From assembly GCA_028023455.1 (NCBI GenBank), contig JAQFVV010006200.1:4317860-4381859 (forward strand): a DNA stretch of 64,000 bases. The letters run 5' to 3'. The translations under genes were made by a program, and so were the position numbers. Of this stretch, positions 1 to 11,320 are shown piece by piece. The DNA comes from Epiperipatus broadwayi. Taxonomy: Eukaryota > Onychophora > Udeonychophora > Euonychophora > Peripatidae. The notes under the pieces are model-generated. The model worked only from the letters and a program-made list of their open reading frames with translations. It had not been told where the DNA came from and did not search any database. Numbering within the stretch: position 1 is the stretch's first letter; each line of letters starts with the position of its first letter.

Positions 1-770
1 CATTAATCATACCCCCCCCCAATGACCTATCTATATCTAATTAATATCTGATCATATCTTTTTGCTTGTTGGATCACTTATATCTCTTTACATTCCTACT
101 CCAATCATTTTTCTTTTCCTAAATCATGTTTTTTTTTGTAATTCGTTATTAATTTTTGTATATATCCTTTGTTTTTCCTTACTACTGACACTTTCCCATC
201 TTCTTTATTTCTTTCTTACCTTCAACATTACCTTAGAGCTACTTAGCTTTCCTTAATAAAATAGTTTCAATTGTATTTTTTGTCATTTTTTAATATTGTA
301 TTTTTAATTATACATTAATGTTTATAAGAATTAGTCCTATATTTCTCATCTTTATCGATCGTCATTATTATGTTTTCACACATAAAATCAAAACTTCCTT
401 TCTCCATTTCATACGATTTATTCAAGTCCCATCTTACATGACTTTTGCTTCTTTTCATTTTTTGCATCAGACAAAGTATTTGAATGCTAAGCACTATTCT
501 TATATCTATTCTATATTAATATATAGTCTATCTGATATCTTTATCATCTGAAGCTTTCCATGTATAAATCTTTTTGGGTGGTTTTTAAACCAAATATTTA
601 TGATCACATTCCCAACAACTTTCTCTTCTTTATCTTTCTCCACAACATCACTCCAATTGCCCAAAAGCAATATGCATATATTTTTATCATCTATTAATGC
701 ATAATATCATGCAAGTTGTTTGTTTTTTTTTTACATAAAAAAAAATTAAGCTATTTTAACTTATCTATTC
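1..770. other. AT-rich unassigned DNA
   Basis: No gene is supported here. The plus-strand ORFs at 62-256 and 318-551 translate to runs of Leu, Phe, Ile and Ser, as expected from pyrimidine-rich AT-rich DNA. They show no domain or motif. An A/T run at about 722-746 is the only other visible structure. Confidence 0.6.
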
Positions 771-1145
771 ATACACTAAAAATATAAATAGACTGATAGA
801 TAATAGTTATATAGATAGATAATTAAAAAGCCAAACTAAACAGAATGACATGTAGATAAAATGCTATGAGGATAGATAGTGATATATATATAGTCAAAAA
901 TATAGAAGCATATACATATACAAACAGTTAAGTAGATAAATAGATAGACAAATAGATCAAATCAGATTGATAGAAGAACAGATAATTAGACAGATAGAAA
1001 ATAAAACATAGAAAGATAATCAGACAGACAGGAAGGTAGGTAGATAGATAGATAATCAGAAAAATAAACAGGTAAGCAGGTCAATATATAGATAGATAAA
1101 CAAACAGAAAACTGATAAACAAGTAGGCAGACAAACTCTCTGAGA
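771..1145. repeat. Degenerate GATA/GACA-type tetranucleotide tract
   Basis: About 370 bp of interrupted GATA, GACA and AGATA words (for example gatagatagata near 1041-1052) in an A-rich background. This is a decayed tetranucleotide microsatellite, complementary in motif to the pure TATC arrays near 7.6-8.1 kb. No coding content is seen. The stretch from 1146 to about 1520 is plain AT-rich DNA without a recognisable feature. Confidence 0.75.
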
Positions 1146-1523
1146 GATAACCAGCTAACTAGATATCTTTATTGGAATTCAACAATGACATACATTTTAT
1201 GTACTTTTCAATCCTTATTATTATTTTCTCTCATCAGCACGTTAGAATGTTTCTTATAATGAATCTATTTATTTTTATTTTTCTCATTAATAGTACGTTC
1301 ACACATTATGTTATTCTTTGTTCTTATTAAATAAAGCAATATATGTAATTTCAATTGTTATTGTTGCAAAAAAATTTTGATAAAGCCGTAATATAGAACT
1401 GATAAAATTTGAATTTTTATTTTCATAAGAAGTATTTTTTTTAAAATATCTTTATTGAAATTATATAGATAAATATATAGTTTTCCCTATATAAATATGT
1501 ATGTGTGCATGTATATATATAAA

Positions 1524-2460
1524 TAGAGGATTTGAATAGGATTTTCAGTCTATATTCATCCTCAACTCCATCTCAAACAAATAATATACATGACCACAAC
1601 ATATGAAAAAGATAAATGATCCCCAATATACATATTTCTTGCAGAACTAGCACTCATCAGTTAATCTGGATCATCATTTCCCACACACATATATAATCAG
1701 TGCTTGGCTTATATTAAGATAACAACTCCTTAAACTTTAGTGAATAGATTTCAACCTTCTCACCCTTCTAACAATTCAACATTCCATTTTATTGAAAAAC
1801 TAATGATGGAATACTCAAAGTCCTTGGTGGATTTGATATTGTAGTCACACCCATGTAGACATTATTCATTCTAACCTCTCATATTATCAGACCATTATGT
1901 ATCCATTTATATTAATAAAAGAAGGATGGGCAAGATTTATATTATGATGTAACCTATTTCCAATGCAATGTGTAATTAACCTATTCATTCAGTATACTGA
2001 ATGCTTACTATCCCTCTTCTATTAATACAAATGGATACATAATGGTCCTATAATATGAGAGATTAGAATGATGTAATGTCTGTATGGGTGTGACTACAAT
2101 ATCAAATCCACTAAACCCTTTGAGTATTCTATCATTGGTTTTTCAATGAAACGTATGGTTGAATTGTTGGAAGGGTGAGAAGATTGAAGCCTATCCAGTA
2201 AAATTTAAGGAATAGATATCTTAATATAATCCAAGCATTGATTGTATATATGTGTGGGAGATTGTGATTTGACCCAATTGTTGGGTGCTGATTCTGCACA
2301 AAATACATATATTGGTGATCATTTATCTTTTTCACATATATGTGGTCATGTGTATCATTTGTTTGAGATGGAATGGAGTCTGAACTTAGACTAAAATATT
2401 TCTAAGTTCAAATCCCTTTATTTACATTCAATATACTGAATGAATAGATTAATTATATAT
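1524..2460. repeat. R1 family repeat, head-to-head inverted pair
   Basis: Two diverged copies of the dispersed family called R1 here face each other: arm 1 at about 1524-1925 and arm 2 at about 2010-2410 in reverse complement, with a spacer of about 80 bp. Matching pairs include the 'atgtatccattt' segment near 1899 with its complement near 2030, and the 'gataaatgatcccc' segment near 1610 with its complement near 2317. The motif attcagtatactgaatg at 1987-2003 recurs in complementary form at 2427-2443. Each arm carries a hammerhead-like segment: intact in core on the minus strand at 1623-1664, broken in arm 2 near 2265-2322 (box reads TTGTTGG, and AAAA replaces GAAA). Arm divergence suggests an old duplication. 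Confidence 0.8.
1623..1664 (-). ncRNA. Hammerhead ribozyme motif in R1 (core intact)
   Basis: Read on the minus strand, the CTGATGA box is at 1660-1654, a small hairpin follows (TGC paired with GCA across loop TAGTTCT), and GAAA is at 1638-1635. Stem III is the short palindrome ATATGTAT, and the predicted cleavage lies after the A just before TTGG (1626-1623). Stem I uses TTAA and TTGG (two A-U pairs, two G-U wobbles), then a distal ATGATC/GATCAT helix beyond a bulge. The layout matches a type-I hammerhead. Stem II is weakened by a G-A mismatch, so activity is uncertain. Hand-folded only. Confidence 0.6.
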
Positions 2461-3814
2461 GTATTGTAACATTTTTTTTTGTCTGGCTAGTTCTCTGTAC
2501 GCATAAACTGCGTGAGTTGATCAAGTTCCTGAAAAAGAATGTTTCACTCTTATTTCTAAAAAACATAACTATATTTCCTGATCAACTCTATCTAGGAATT
2601 GTTATGATTACAGTTGCCAAATGAGTCAGTTTTTAATTTATAAATGAGGGCACCAGAGTCATTAGACTCACTGATTCTGCATCAAACATATCATAACTTA
2701 ACAGAAAATGAAATAAACGATCGGAATTTTGGTTTCCCGTAACTTGCTTAATTACTAAGTATTGGCAAAGGTAAATTATCTATTCTAATAAACTAACCCT
2801 TCTAAATTTAATAATAATTATTAATAACGTACAATGAAAAAGTTGATGAAAGCAAAATATTTTATTCTAACTAACTTAAAATATTTTTAAGATAAATAAA
2901 ATTGGAGGTTACACATGCTAATCCAGGTATTAAATCAATTATTTGAAAAAACAATTAAACAATTAAAGTTCTTAGATAAACAAAAGTCTCTTAAATAATA
3001 AAATTTAATGTCTTTTTAATACAAAAATTAAAAGTCTATATCAGGATTATATTATAAGCTTATAGGAAGAATTGTTTGCAAACTTTAAACCACAATCAGG
3101 GTATGAAGAATTTTAGCTTACCGATAAGTTTATGTAGGTTATGGGTTATCATGCATGTTTTTTTCTGTGGTATAAAGAGCCTGTGGCCATTGGTTATAAG
3201 TTGATCTTGGTCTGTCCTAATGGCTAGTCATGAAAGCCTTTCTGGTGTCTGCCTTCAGGAACGATGTCAGCAAAAGCCTCGGTCCACTCCAACATGCAGA
3301 ATTATTTCAGTATAGAGTGGCCCTGGATATATTTTGTTATCCAGGACCAACCAAAAGGAAAAACAAACAAGACAAGACTCTGATCAAACTGGTCTCCCCT
3401 TTTTATACTCAAGGTCCAGTTTTCAGACTTCTGTGCATAGTTTTTGCTTTTGTTGAAAATACATGTTGATAATCTTGTGCATTCTTTTATATTTTTCAAT
3501 TACTAAGTTCTCCTTTTCATAAAGTCTTTCTGCCATCTTTAATTACCAAAAATATTTTTTTTTTAGCTTATCTGGATTAATAATTTGCGTGTCTTTTGTT
3601 CTTTCCAATTTTTACTTTTATTTTTAATTAGATAAAAAACATGAATGAAAAATATAACTTTCATTGTACATTTTAAAAAAGAATTGTGCAAAAAAAAAAA
3701 AAAAAATTAATCACGACTTTTTAATACAATCATTAACTTTACTTTTTCCTTTAGCTTTTACCCAAATGCCAATATATTTGTACCATATGTAAATAAATGG
3801 TACAGTCTATACAA
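2461..3814. other. AT-rich unassigned DNA with a less AT-rich patch
   Basis: No gene is supported. A patch at about 3165-3440 is clearly richer in G and C than its surroundings. It has overlapping ORFs on both strands (plus 3230-3469, minus 3302-3499), but neither protein resembles a family I recognise. It could be an old repeat or a decayed exon. A poly-A run sits at about 3691-3706. The rest is AT-rich filler. Confidence 0.45.
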
Positions 3815-3871
3815 ATGTTATATATAGAGCTCGTAAATAAGCTCTTAACAAGCTTTTAAAATATTCCCAAG

Positions 3872-3908
3872 CCCAGACCGGTTTCTGCTACTGGATTCCT
3901 CAGTGTGT
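3872..3908 (-). ncRNA. Hammerhead-like core in R5 (arm 1)
   Basis: On the minus strand CTGAGGA (N7 = G) is at 3903-3897. An 11-nt stem-II segment with little pairing follows, then GAAACCGGTC at 3885-3876. ACCGGT is a palindromic stem III, and the GTC triplet would be cleaved before TGGG (3875-3872). Core nucleotides are intact, but stem II is barely formable and stem I is only 2-4 bp, so this copy is probably inactive. It is useful for the R5 consensus. Confidence 0.45.
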
Positions 3909-4658
3909 TGCTAGGATATTCAAGCATTAGATTTAAAAATACCAGGACAAACCCAGCACTTTATCTAATGGATAACTATTAAGTAGAAAATGTGAAATCT
4001 TCAGACATTCATATGTCTTTCAATGCAGCTATCTAACTTAAATAGCCATATGGGACTGAACTAAGTTCAGATAAATCATATATTAATAACTTTCACAAAA
4101 TAAAATCACCAAAGCCTTAATAGCAAAAAATTAAAAAAAAAATCCAAATCATTTGTCACATGACTTAATTTAACAAGCTTGTATTACAAATGTTATATAT
4201 AGAGCTCACAAATAAGCTCTTAACAAGCTTTGCAAAGTATCCCCAGAATGGTTTTTGCGACTAGCTTTCTCACTGAGGTGCTAGGATATTCAAGCATTAG
4301 ATTAAAAATACTAGGACCAGCCCAGCACTTTATCTAATGGATAAATATTAAGTAGAAAATCTGAAATATATAACATTTGTAATACAAGCTTGTTAAATTA
4401 GATCATGACATATGATTTGATTTTTTTTGTAATTTTATTTTTTGCTGTTAAGGCTTTGGAAATTTTATTTTGCTAAAGTTATTTATGTATGGTGTATCTG
4501 AACTTGGTTCAGTTCTATATAGCTATTTAAGTTAGATAACTGGATTGGAAGACATATGAATGTCTGAAAATTTTAGATTTTCTACTTAATAGTTATGCAT
4601 TAGATAAGTGCTGGGCTTGTCCTGGTATTTTTAATCTAATGCTTAAATATCCTAGCAT

Positions 4659-4695
4659 CTCACTGAGGAAGCCAGGAGCAGAAAACGGTCAGGAG
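4659..4695 (+). ncRNA. Hammerhead-like core in R5 (arm 2)
   Basis: CTGAGGA at 4663-4669 is followed by a short hairpin-like segment (GC, loop CAGGA, GC) and GAAA at 4681-4684, with a GTC cleavage triplet ending at 4690. Stem III has an extra A compared with arm 1, and the first stem-I pair is lost (A opposite A). The conserved core survives in an otherwise decayed copy. Confidence 0.45.
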
Positions 4696-4753
4696 TTGGT
4701 GATATTCTGCAAAATTTGTTAAGTGCTAATATAGTGTCTGAACCTACCCTGAC

Positions 4754-4796
4754 ACCTCTCTGAGGAGTGCCACAGCACGGAACCATGGTCAGGGGT
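4754..4796 (+). ncRNA. Second hammerhead-like motif in R5, strong stems, one core change
   Basis: CTGAGGA lies at 4760-4766. Stem II is a perfect 4-bp hairpin: GTGC 4767-4770, loop CACA, GCAC 4775-4778. The next bases are GGAA rather than GAAA (A13 to G). Stem III is the palindrome ACCATGGT and the GTC triplet ends at 4790. Stem I pairs 4754-4759 (acctct) with 4791-4796 (aggggt), six pairs including one wobble. Helices are better than in the neighbouring R5 motif 95 bp upstream, but the core substitution would be expected to abolish or strongly reduce cleavage. Confidence 0.5.
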
Positions 4797-5029
4797 TTGG
4801 GGAGGGGTTCCTGACAGATATATTTTAAGTGCTGGCTCTGGCTAAGCATTTATCATAAAGCTTGTAGTGGAATTGGCAATCCTCATTGTTTATAACTTAC
4901 AAGCTTAAGAGATAGGGTCATGTGATATATGACTCTTATTTTGACTATTTGTTAAGAGCTTATTTGTTATCTCTATATATAACATTTATAATACAAGCTT
5001 GTTAAATTAGGTCATGTAAAATATGATTT

Positions 5030-5812
5030 GTATATAATACAGATGTAAACATTAAACATAGCAGTGTATATATGTATATAAAGGGAGTAAATGATCATCC
5101 TTCAGTTATAAATTAAAAGCACTCTAAATGTTGAACAAAGAATCTGATGTATTTCATCAACAATATTGGTAATTCAGAATGAAATTAATATATCAGATAG
5201 CTGATATTTTGCAATTAATAGTCATGAAACTAATAACCAATTACACAATATTGGAGGTAGAATCTTTTATTTTACCTTGAATTAATACATAAACATTAAA
5301 TATGGCCTAATGAATATATATAAATAAAGAAGAAAATTACAATCCCTCAGGCTATGAATTAAAAGCACTCTAAATGTTGAACAAAGGATCAAGAACTGAA
5401 TAAATCTATCAGAGCTCCCAAGAGTAGGTGTATATTAAGTATATTCTTAATCCTTTGTTGAAAATTTAGAGTGCTTTTAATTCATAGCCTGAGGAATAGT
5501 GATACATCCTTTACTTACAGATATACATTGAGCTATGTTTAATTTAACGTTTACATATTAAATCTTATATAATTATCATAATCAAGTATTAAAAGAGAGA
5601 TATAATTGATTATTAGTTGGTACTAAACACCTTATTCCATCTGGATGATATATTAATTTCACTCTAAATTATCAATATTGTTGACAAAGATATGCTTACA
5701 CACATCATTTTCAAGAATAGGTGGATTCATTCTATTCTTGATCATTTGTTCAACATTTAGAGTGTTTTTAATTTATAGCCTGAAAGCTGTAGTTTACTCC
5801 CTTTACTTATTA
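5030..5812. repeat. R6 nested inverted-repeat element
   Basis: A word of the form 'aattaaaagcactctaaatgttgaacaaag' occurs twice in direct orientation (near 5110 and 5356) and twice inverted (near 5455-5490 and 5748-5780). The flanking 'aaacattaaa' and 'taaagggagtaa' words are arranged the same way (5047 and 5290 versus 5540 and 5800). The result is an inner palindrome (about 5280-5560) inside an outer one (about 5040-5812). No ORF or hammerhead core is seen. It looks like a non-autonomous foldback element. Confidence 0.75.
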
Positions 5813-6360
5813 TTATTCAAACGAAAGTCGATCTTTGATAATGTGCTATTTCTTAAATATTATATATCTCCGTGCACTCTCCCTCCAGTAAGAATTTAAA
5901 AAACTTAAGTGAATCACTTAAGTTTAGAGCATACATTCTATATAAACCAACTCTTACAGGCTATGCTTAAATCAAAGCTTGAGTCTATTGTGTGCCTGGT
6001 GTTATAATCAAATATTCATTTGTACAAATCTAATTAACTCATCACAGGAAAAAGACAGTGTCTCATTTTTAACTATCTAACATTGGACATACATGACTTA
6101 TAAATGTAAACCTCATCAGGCAGACATTGGACATATTATGACTTATAAATGTAAACCACATCAGGCACACAATAGACTCAAGCCCTGATTTAAACATGGT
6201 CTGTAAGAGTTGGTATATATAGAATGTATGCTCTAAATTTAAGTGATTCACTTAAGTTTTTTTAAATTCTTACCGGCGGGAGAGTGCACGAAGATTTATA
6301 ATATTTAAGAAATAGTACATTATTGGAGATTGACTTCTGTTTGAATAATTTCAAAGTTTT
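5812..6360. repeat. R7 inverted-repeat element
   Basis: Arm 1 (about 5812-5999) and arm 2 (about 6164-6355) are reverse complements. Shared words include the 'acttaagtgaatcacttaag' palindrome near 5902 and its partner near 6240, 'agcatacattctatata' near 5928 versus 6220, and 'tattgtgtgcctg' near 5987 versus 6165. The spacer holds a short imperfect direct repeat ('cattggacatac', 'gacttataaatgtaaacc') at about 6081-6160. A single diverged R7 copy is found at about 46340-46455. No coding content. Confidence 0.8.
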
Positions 6361-6740
6361 CAGTGCTTTATAATAATAAGTTTCCCTTTATTTATATATA
6401 CAGATATGTTCATACTGAGCATTTTAGTCTCTTGTATGTGTACATTTATTTACAGTATTATTTATGTACACAGTATATGTAAATAATAAATAACTCAGAT
6501 TATATGTAACTTCAACAAGAAGTAACTGAAACTTCCAATGAGTTATATAACTTTCGCAAATTTTTTTATTATTATTGTACATCAACCCAGATGTTAGACC
6601 AACCTCTTACACTGCAAATACATTAGAAATATATACTTTTCCAAGTATTACAAACTAACTTCACAGATACACATTAGTTAGCTTAAAGATGCTTAAGCTT
6701 CACTTCATATAATATGAATTTAAATATATTTCAAACTTCT
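6361..6740. other. AT-rich unassigned DNA
   Basis: Nothing beyond AT-rich sequence and short A or T runs. No ORF of note and no repeat family recognised here. Confidence 0.5.
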
Positions 6741-6935
6741 ATTCCGTCACACATTACTGAAACATATAATCAAAGACATGTGAAAAAGATAAATGATCCC
6801 CAAGATATGCATTGAGCAAATAATGAAGATATGTGTGAGAGGTTGTGATCTGGGCCAACTGATGAGTGCTGGTTTAACATGAAATGTTCATTTTGGGGAT
6901 CTTTTTTTTTTCGTGTCTTTGATTATACTATTATT
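6740..6935. repeat. Short R1 foldback
   Basis: An internally deleted R1 copy. The left end ('aatcaaagacatgtgaaaaagataaatgatccc', 6767 onward) is reverse-complementary to the right end ('ggggatctttttttttt...gtgtctttgatt', 6895-6927). The loop contains a plus-strand hammerhead motif with intact core at 6855-6897. Transcription through either strand would give a stem of about 35-40 bp. Confidence 0.75.
6855..6897 (+). ncRNA. Hammerhead ribozyme motif in R1 (core intact)
   Basis: CTGATGA at 6859-6865 and GAAA at 6881-6884 are both intact. Stem II (6866-6880) keeps G-T, T-A and G-C pairs around a C-A mismatch. Stem III is ATGTTCAT (two pairs around loop GTTC), giving an ATT cleavage site before TTGG at 6893-6896. 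Stem I pairs CCAA (6855-6858) with TTGG, and the GATC words at 6847 and 6897 can form a distal helix past a bulge. The CpG expected at the stem II/GAAA junction reads TG here. Confidence 0.6.
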
Positions 6936-7600
6936 AATCTTTTTTAATGTAATTATTTCCATAAACACTAAATTACGTTATTCGGGCATCTGTGGGCGAT
7001 AGGAAAATTATAGTGTTAACAAGAATACAAATATGGGTGATAGGTAAAAAAAGATTGACGATCCTTGATATATATATATAAACGATATACTGTATACAGT
7101 ATGTATATTACACAGTAATCAAGCGTAAGGTAAACACTCATCAATGTTTTATATGCGTAATAATTATAAATAGTAAATTTAAACATAATTTTGTTATTGG
7201 AATCGTACTACATGAATTTTATAATACTGTACAAGTATAATAATAATAAATCCTTCTCCTTATTCGCAAACTACGCACATTCTGAAAATGAGTGGGGGTG
7301 AGGAATATAAATCATCTAATCGAATGCAGAATATTATTAAATACTTTTTTTAAAACTTTTTTTCTATAAGTCATTTAATACGTTTTTAAATTATATTTAT
7401 AAGATTATCTTTATTTTTAAGTTCCCCTTTTTTGTAATTGTTTTACCTTTTAATAAGATTTTTTAAGTTTCTTTTAAATTAACGGCACATATATAACCAC
7501 CTACTTAGCCATCAATCTGCCTACTAAATAACTTAGCTATCTACCAACTTACCTATCCATATAACCCTTTATCCACCAAGCCACCAATTTAACCCGCTCA
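6936..7600. other. AT-rich unassigned DNA
   Basis: No gene supported. From about 7480 the sequence becomes CTA/CCA-rich ('atctaccaac', 'atccaccaag'), which looks like the decayed edge of the tetranucleotide array that starts at 7601. Confidence 0.5.
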
Positions 7601-8095
<495 letters not shown>

Positions 8096-9225
8096 ATAGT
8101 ATAGTGATGCATATTTTTATTAATGGAAATTTCTAAATAAGTTTAAATATTTTTTGTGAGCTGTCTCATAACCAATCCACTTTATCATTTAATTGCTGAT
8201 CAGTTATGACGTATTCTGATATTTTTGGCCAGTTTATTTATTAGCTCGTAGAGTATTGATTTTTTTTCTCTATGGAAGAATCTATATAGGACTTTGCCCT
8301 GCATAAGTTTATTCACTCCAATCAAGTTGTAATTTTTTTTGTTTGTTTTTGTTTTTGAAAGACCAGTTTTTTATAATTATAAAAACTTTTAACTTTTGTA
8401 TTTAAACGTAAAAATGTCTTTTTGTAAATAAATTAAATCATCCTTTTTTTTTTTAAAGTATATTTTATTAGCATTGATTAGAGGGAGGAAAAATCTGAAT
8501 ATAATTAAATATTTTATGTATATTTTTTACGCAAGATTAAATGTATTTTTTGTTTTACTGTAATATAATTTATCGCTTAATATAAACGTGAATGTTGCTT
8601 ATAATAATTGTTATAATTATTTTATAGGTATGTATATTGTTAAATATTACAGTTTAGTAGTATAATAGTTTTCTCACTGCTTTCTGATTTACAGTGCAAT
8701 GACTATTCAGTACTAACTTTAGATCCTTAAGTACTGCTAACCAATATTGAGATAATCCTTTATTTAGATTGCTGATTATAACCTCTGAGATCTGTCCGGC
8801 TTAAGAGGCCATAATATTAGCTTTGTCAATATAATTTAATCTTGGCTCCACTCTCTTAATAACAGTGTTACTATATATTTCTAAAGTTTCAATATTTTTT
8901 TGTCATTTGCATACCTAATTATGATTTTGTGAATCCAGTGTGATCGATTTTATATTAATAACTAAACTATGGTTGAACTGCTAAGATTATTTATTACCGC
9001 ACAATATACTTTAATAAACAATTATACACACGCACTCATCTCATTTAACTACCACATAAAATAAAAAAAATCAAACAACGCTTTTCTTGCAAACCGTTAT
9101 AGAAATCATGGAGATCTCCACGTTAATTAGTATGTATTTATTTGGTAAGGGTTTTTAAAGTTTTTCTTTATTATTTTATACTCTAATTAAAAATAATTAA
9201 TATTTATTTACTAATCAATAATTAG
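8096..9225. other. AT-rich unassigned DNA
   Basis: No gene, tRNA or recognised repeat. Several T runs of 8-12 occur. The stretch at about 8690-8870 is a little less AT-rich but has no coding signature in any frame. Confidence 0.5.
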
Positions 9226-9650
9226 ACGTAATTAGAGGGGATTTAAACGCAGACTTTCAAGCTCCCTTCAACTATCCATTCCCTCCTATGTAACCGATAC
9301 ACATGACCACCTACATGTAAAAGAGATAAATGATCGCCAATATCCGTGTTTTGTGCTGAACCAGCATTTATCAGTTAGTCCAGATCATCATTTCCAACAC
9401 ACATATATAATCAGTGCTCAGTTTATATCAAGATAGCAAATCTTCAAACTTTAATGGATAGGCTTCAATCTTCTTCAACCTCAATTTTTTCAGCCATTTT
9501 ATATTATTGAAAATCTAATGATGAAATGCTCAAAGCCCTTACAGATGCCAATATCGTTATCATATCTATGTAACTTCAAATTACTCTGACCCCTCATATA
9601 TAGAATCTTAATACGTCCATTTAAATATACAAAAGAGGAATGAACAGAAT
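9226..9650 (-). repeat. R1 repeat, single near-full copy
   Basis: This copy gives the clearest single view of R1. In plus orientation it runs from a GGATTTGAACGCAG word (complement of a B-box-like GTTCAAATCC) through 'gataaatgatcgcc', 'tcagttagtccagatcat', 'ataatcagtgctc', 'caatcttcttcaacc', 'aatctaatgatgaaatgctc' and 'ctgacccctcatatat' to a 'gtccatttaaatac' end. Length is about 400 bp. The hammerhead segment (minus, about 9347-9394) is damaged: the box reads CTGATAA and AAAA replaces GAAA, although stem II (TGCT, loop GGTTC, AGCA) is perfect. Confidence 0.8.
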
Positions 9651-10735
9651 TCAGGCTGAATCTATAAATAACATCTAAAGTTCAGTATATACATTATACT
9701 TGTAGTCAAATAATCAATAGTTAGATGGTTAGCAGTCTATGGGCTGCCCATGTTAAAAAAACAAAAAAATCCCAAGCTCATTTAGAATACTCAAATTCCA
9801 TCCACAATATTATTTTAAAATTATTGCGCATTTTTAATTGATTTATATTAATTATCTAATTTATTTGAATTCATTGAACTATATAAATTATAAAACAACA
9901 ACAACAATAAACTATTTTTTTTCTCTTTTAAATGACTGCTTTGAATGCAACCCATTCTACAGTATCGGATGATTTATTTAATTTTAAAAGAGATTTATTG
10001 ATCTGAAATGATTTTCATCAAAATAGAGGTTACATTAAATAGTAGATAGTAAAGATTCAGATCTAGTAATATAATTTTTGTTTCTTTCAAAATTGGACAT
10101 TACATGTAAATTACTACTTTAAGCTAACCTGCAGAAACATGAGAGTGCTTTTTATTTTGTAAGTTTATTAAGAAATAGAGACTTATGATTTCTCAGAATC
10201 AAATTGAAGACAAAATGATACCTTAAAATTCAAAGAATTAGAAAGATGGTGGTTTTAAGAATAGAAGAAAGTAAAACCTTTTAGTAATGTTGTTATAGCT
10301 TTTAAAGATAGACATTGAAATAAACAAAAATCTCCTTATTTTCTTTTTACAATTACAAATTGCTTTTAAATTTGCATTAGTTATTCACTTTGAGAAAAAA
10401 TAATTAGTGGGAAGGTTTAAAAGTTTGATTTTTTATCAGAAAATCCAAGTATTTGATCTCCATATGTCAAAACCCAAATTTACAAATGATCTGTCATTGG
10501 TCATTGACAGCATGTGGATGGGATTTGTTTTGTGGCTTTGTCTCTTAATCATTTTATAAGATTTTTTTTGTGAGCATAGGAATTGTGATAGTTGGACAAA
10601 ATTGGATATATGATCTAATACATCTTTATAAACTTGTTCTTAATGGTAGTGATCTATCGATATAAGAGACAATAATGAAGATTGTGTACTAAGAAATACC
10701 ATTACTAATCTATACATACAATAAATAATCCCTTA
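9651..10735. other. AT-rich unassigned DNA
   Basis: No gene is supported. The plus strand is A-rich from about 10140 to 10440, as elsewhere in the window where old LINE sequence may have decayed, but no reverse-transcriptase motif can be read. Confidence 0.45.
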
Positions 10736-10739
10736 TACA

Positions 10740-11320
10740 TGAAAAGTAGAATAATGTGTATCCAACTCAGCCTGAGGTTTTTAAGCCCAAGCCAACTATT
10801 TGCATGAACAGTTGTATTGATCTGAATCCAGTTCAGTAACTATATACTGTAATACATTAAACTCTTTCCTAATTGTAGAACTCTATTTCTCTGATCCATA
10901 ATATTAATAATAATGGTAAATCTCCCAACTTTCCCACTTAAACAAAATAAGATCAGCTCTCCACTCTACTGCCATCTAGTATAAGCAGTAGAAATTGTTC
11001 TGAGAATGTTAGAGGTTTTATATCCATTTAGTAATCTCTGAATACTCAAACTTATAGCATTAGAATGGAAAGAACTTAACTCATATTATACAGCTGACAA
11101 TTGCTTTTAGAACTTTTAGCTTTAAATTTTCCACTCTTTCACTGTTATAAATCACTCATAGCATATTTAATCAGTAGCAACTCTCTCCATACAGTAGTGC
11201 CACCTAGCAATCAATGGGTGTAGAAAGTTTATACAACAAAATCTCTATCTAGTTCCTACATTCAATTTCCCCAGACTAGTTTTTAGCTCATGACATAAAA
11301 TATGATGATCATGTGATATT
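10740..11320. repeat. Fragments of R4 family
   Basis: Near 10815-10835 there is a GATCTGAATCCAGTTCAG word, the module shared by R4, R5 and the 419-bp repeat. At about 11172-11300 lies the R4 terminal block ('ctctccatacagtagtgccacc', 'aaaatctctatctagt', 'cagactagtttttagct'). The second part contains the 3' half of an R4 hammerhead on the minus strand (11273-11289), with AAAA in place of GAAA and no CTGATGA box. The intervening 300 bp may be diverged R4. Confidence 0.6.

Larger units (their letters stand above)
3815..5030. repeat. R5 composite inverted-repeat element with hammerhead-like segments
   Basis: Segments of one repeat occur in both orientations. A block near 3872-4170 ('ttcaagcattagat', 'agcactttatctaatgg', a TTCAGACATTCATATG-type word, then GACTGAACTAAGTTCAG) reappears reverse-complemented at about 4385-4660 and partly again in direct orientation at 4195-4370. 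The outer ends match as inverted sequences: 'gagctcgtaaataagctcttaacaag' words near 3827 versus their complement near 4950-5000. The element carries hammerhead-like cores at 3872-3906 (minus), 4659-4695 (plus) and 4754-4796 (plus), with a degraded one near 4241-4278 (minus). It shares its TTCAG module with R4 and the 419-bp tandem repeat. No protein is encoded. Confidence 0.75.

Noticed and set aside
3230-3499. Protein-coding exon in the less AT-rich patch (overlapping plus and minus ORFs)
   Set aside because: Neither 79-aa nor 65-aa product shows a domain, and both strands are open equally, as in non-coding DNA.
6105-6160. CTGATGAGG on the minus strand in the R7 spacer
   Set aside because: No GAAA and no closing stem within 60 bases.
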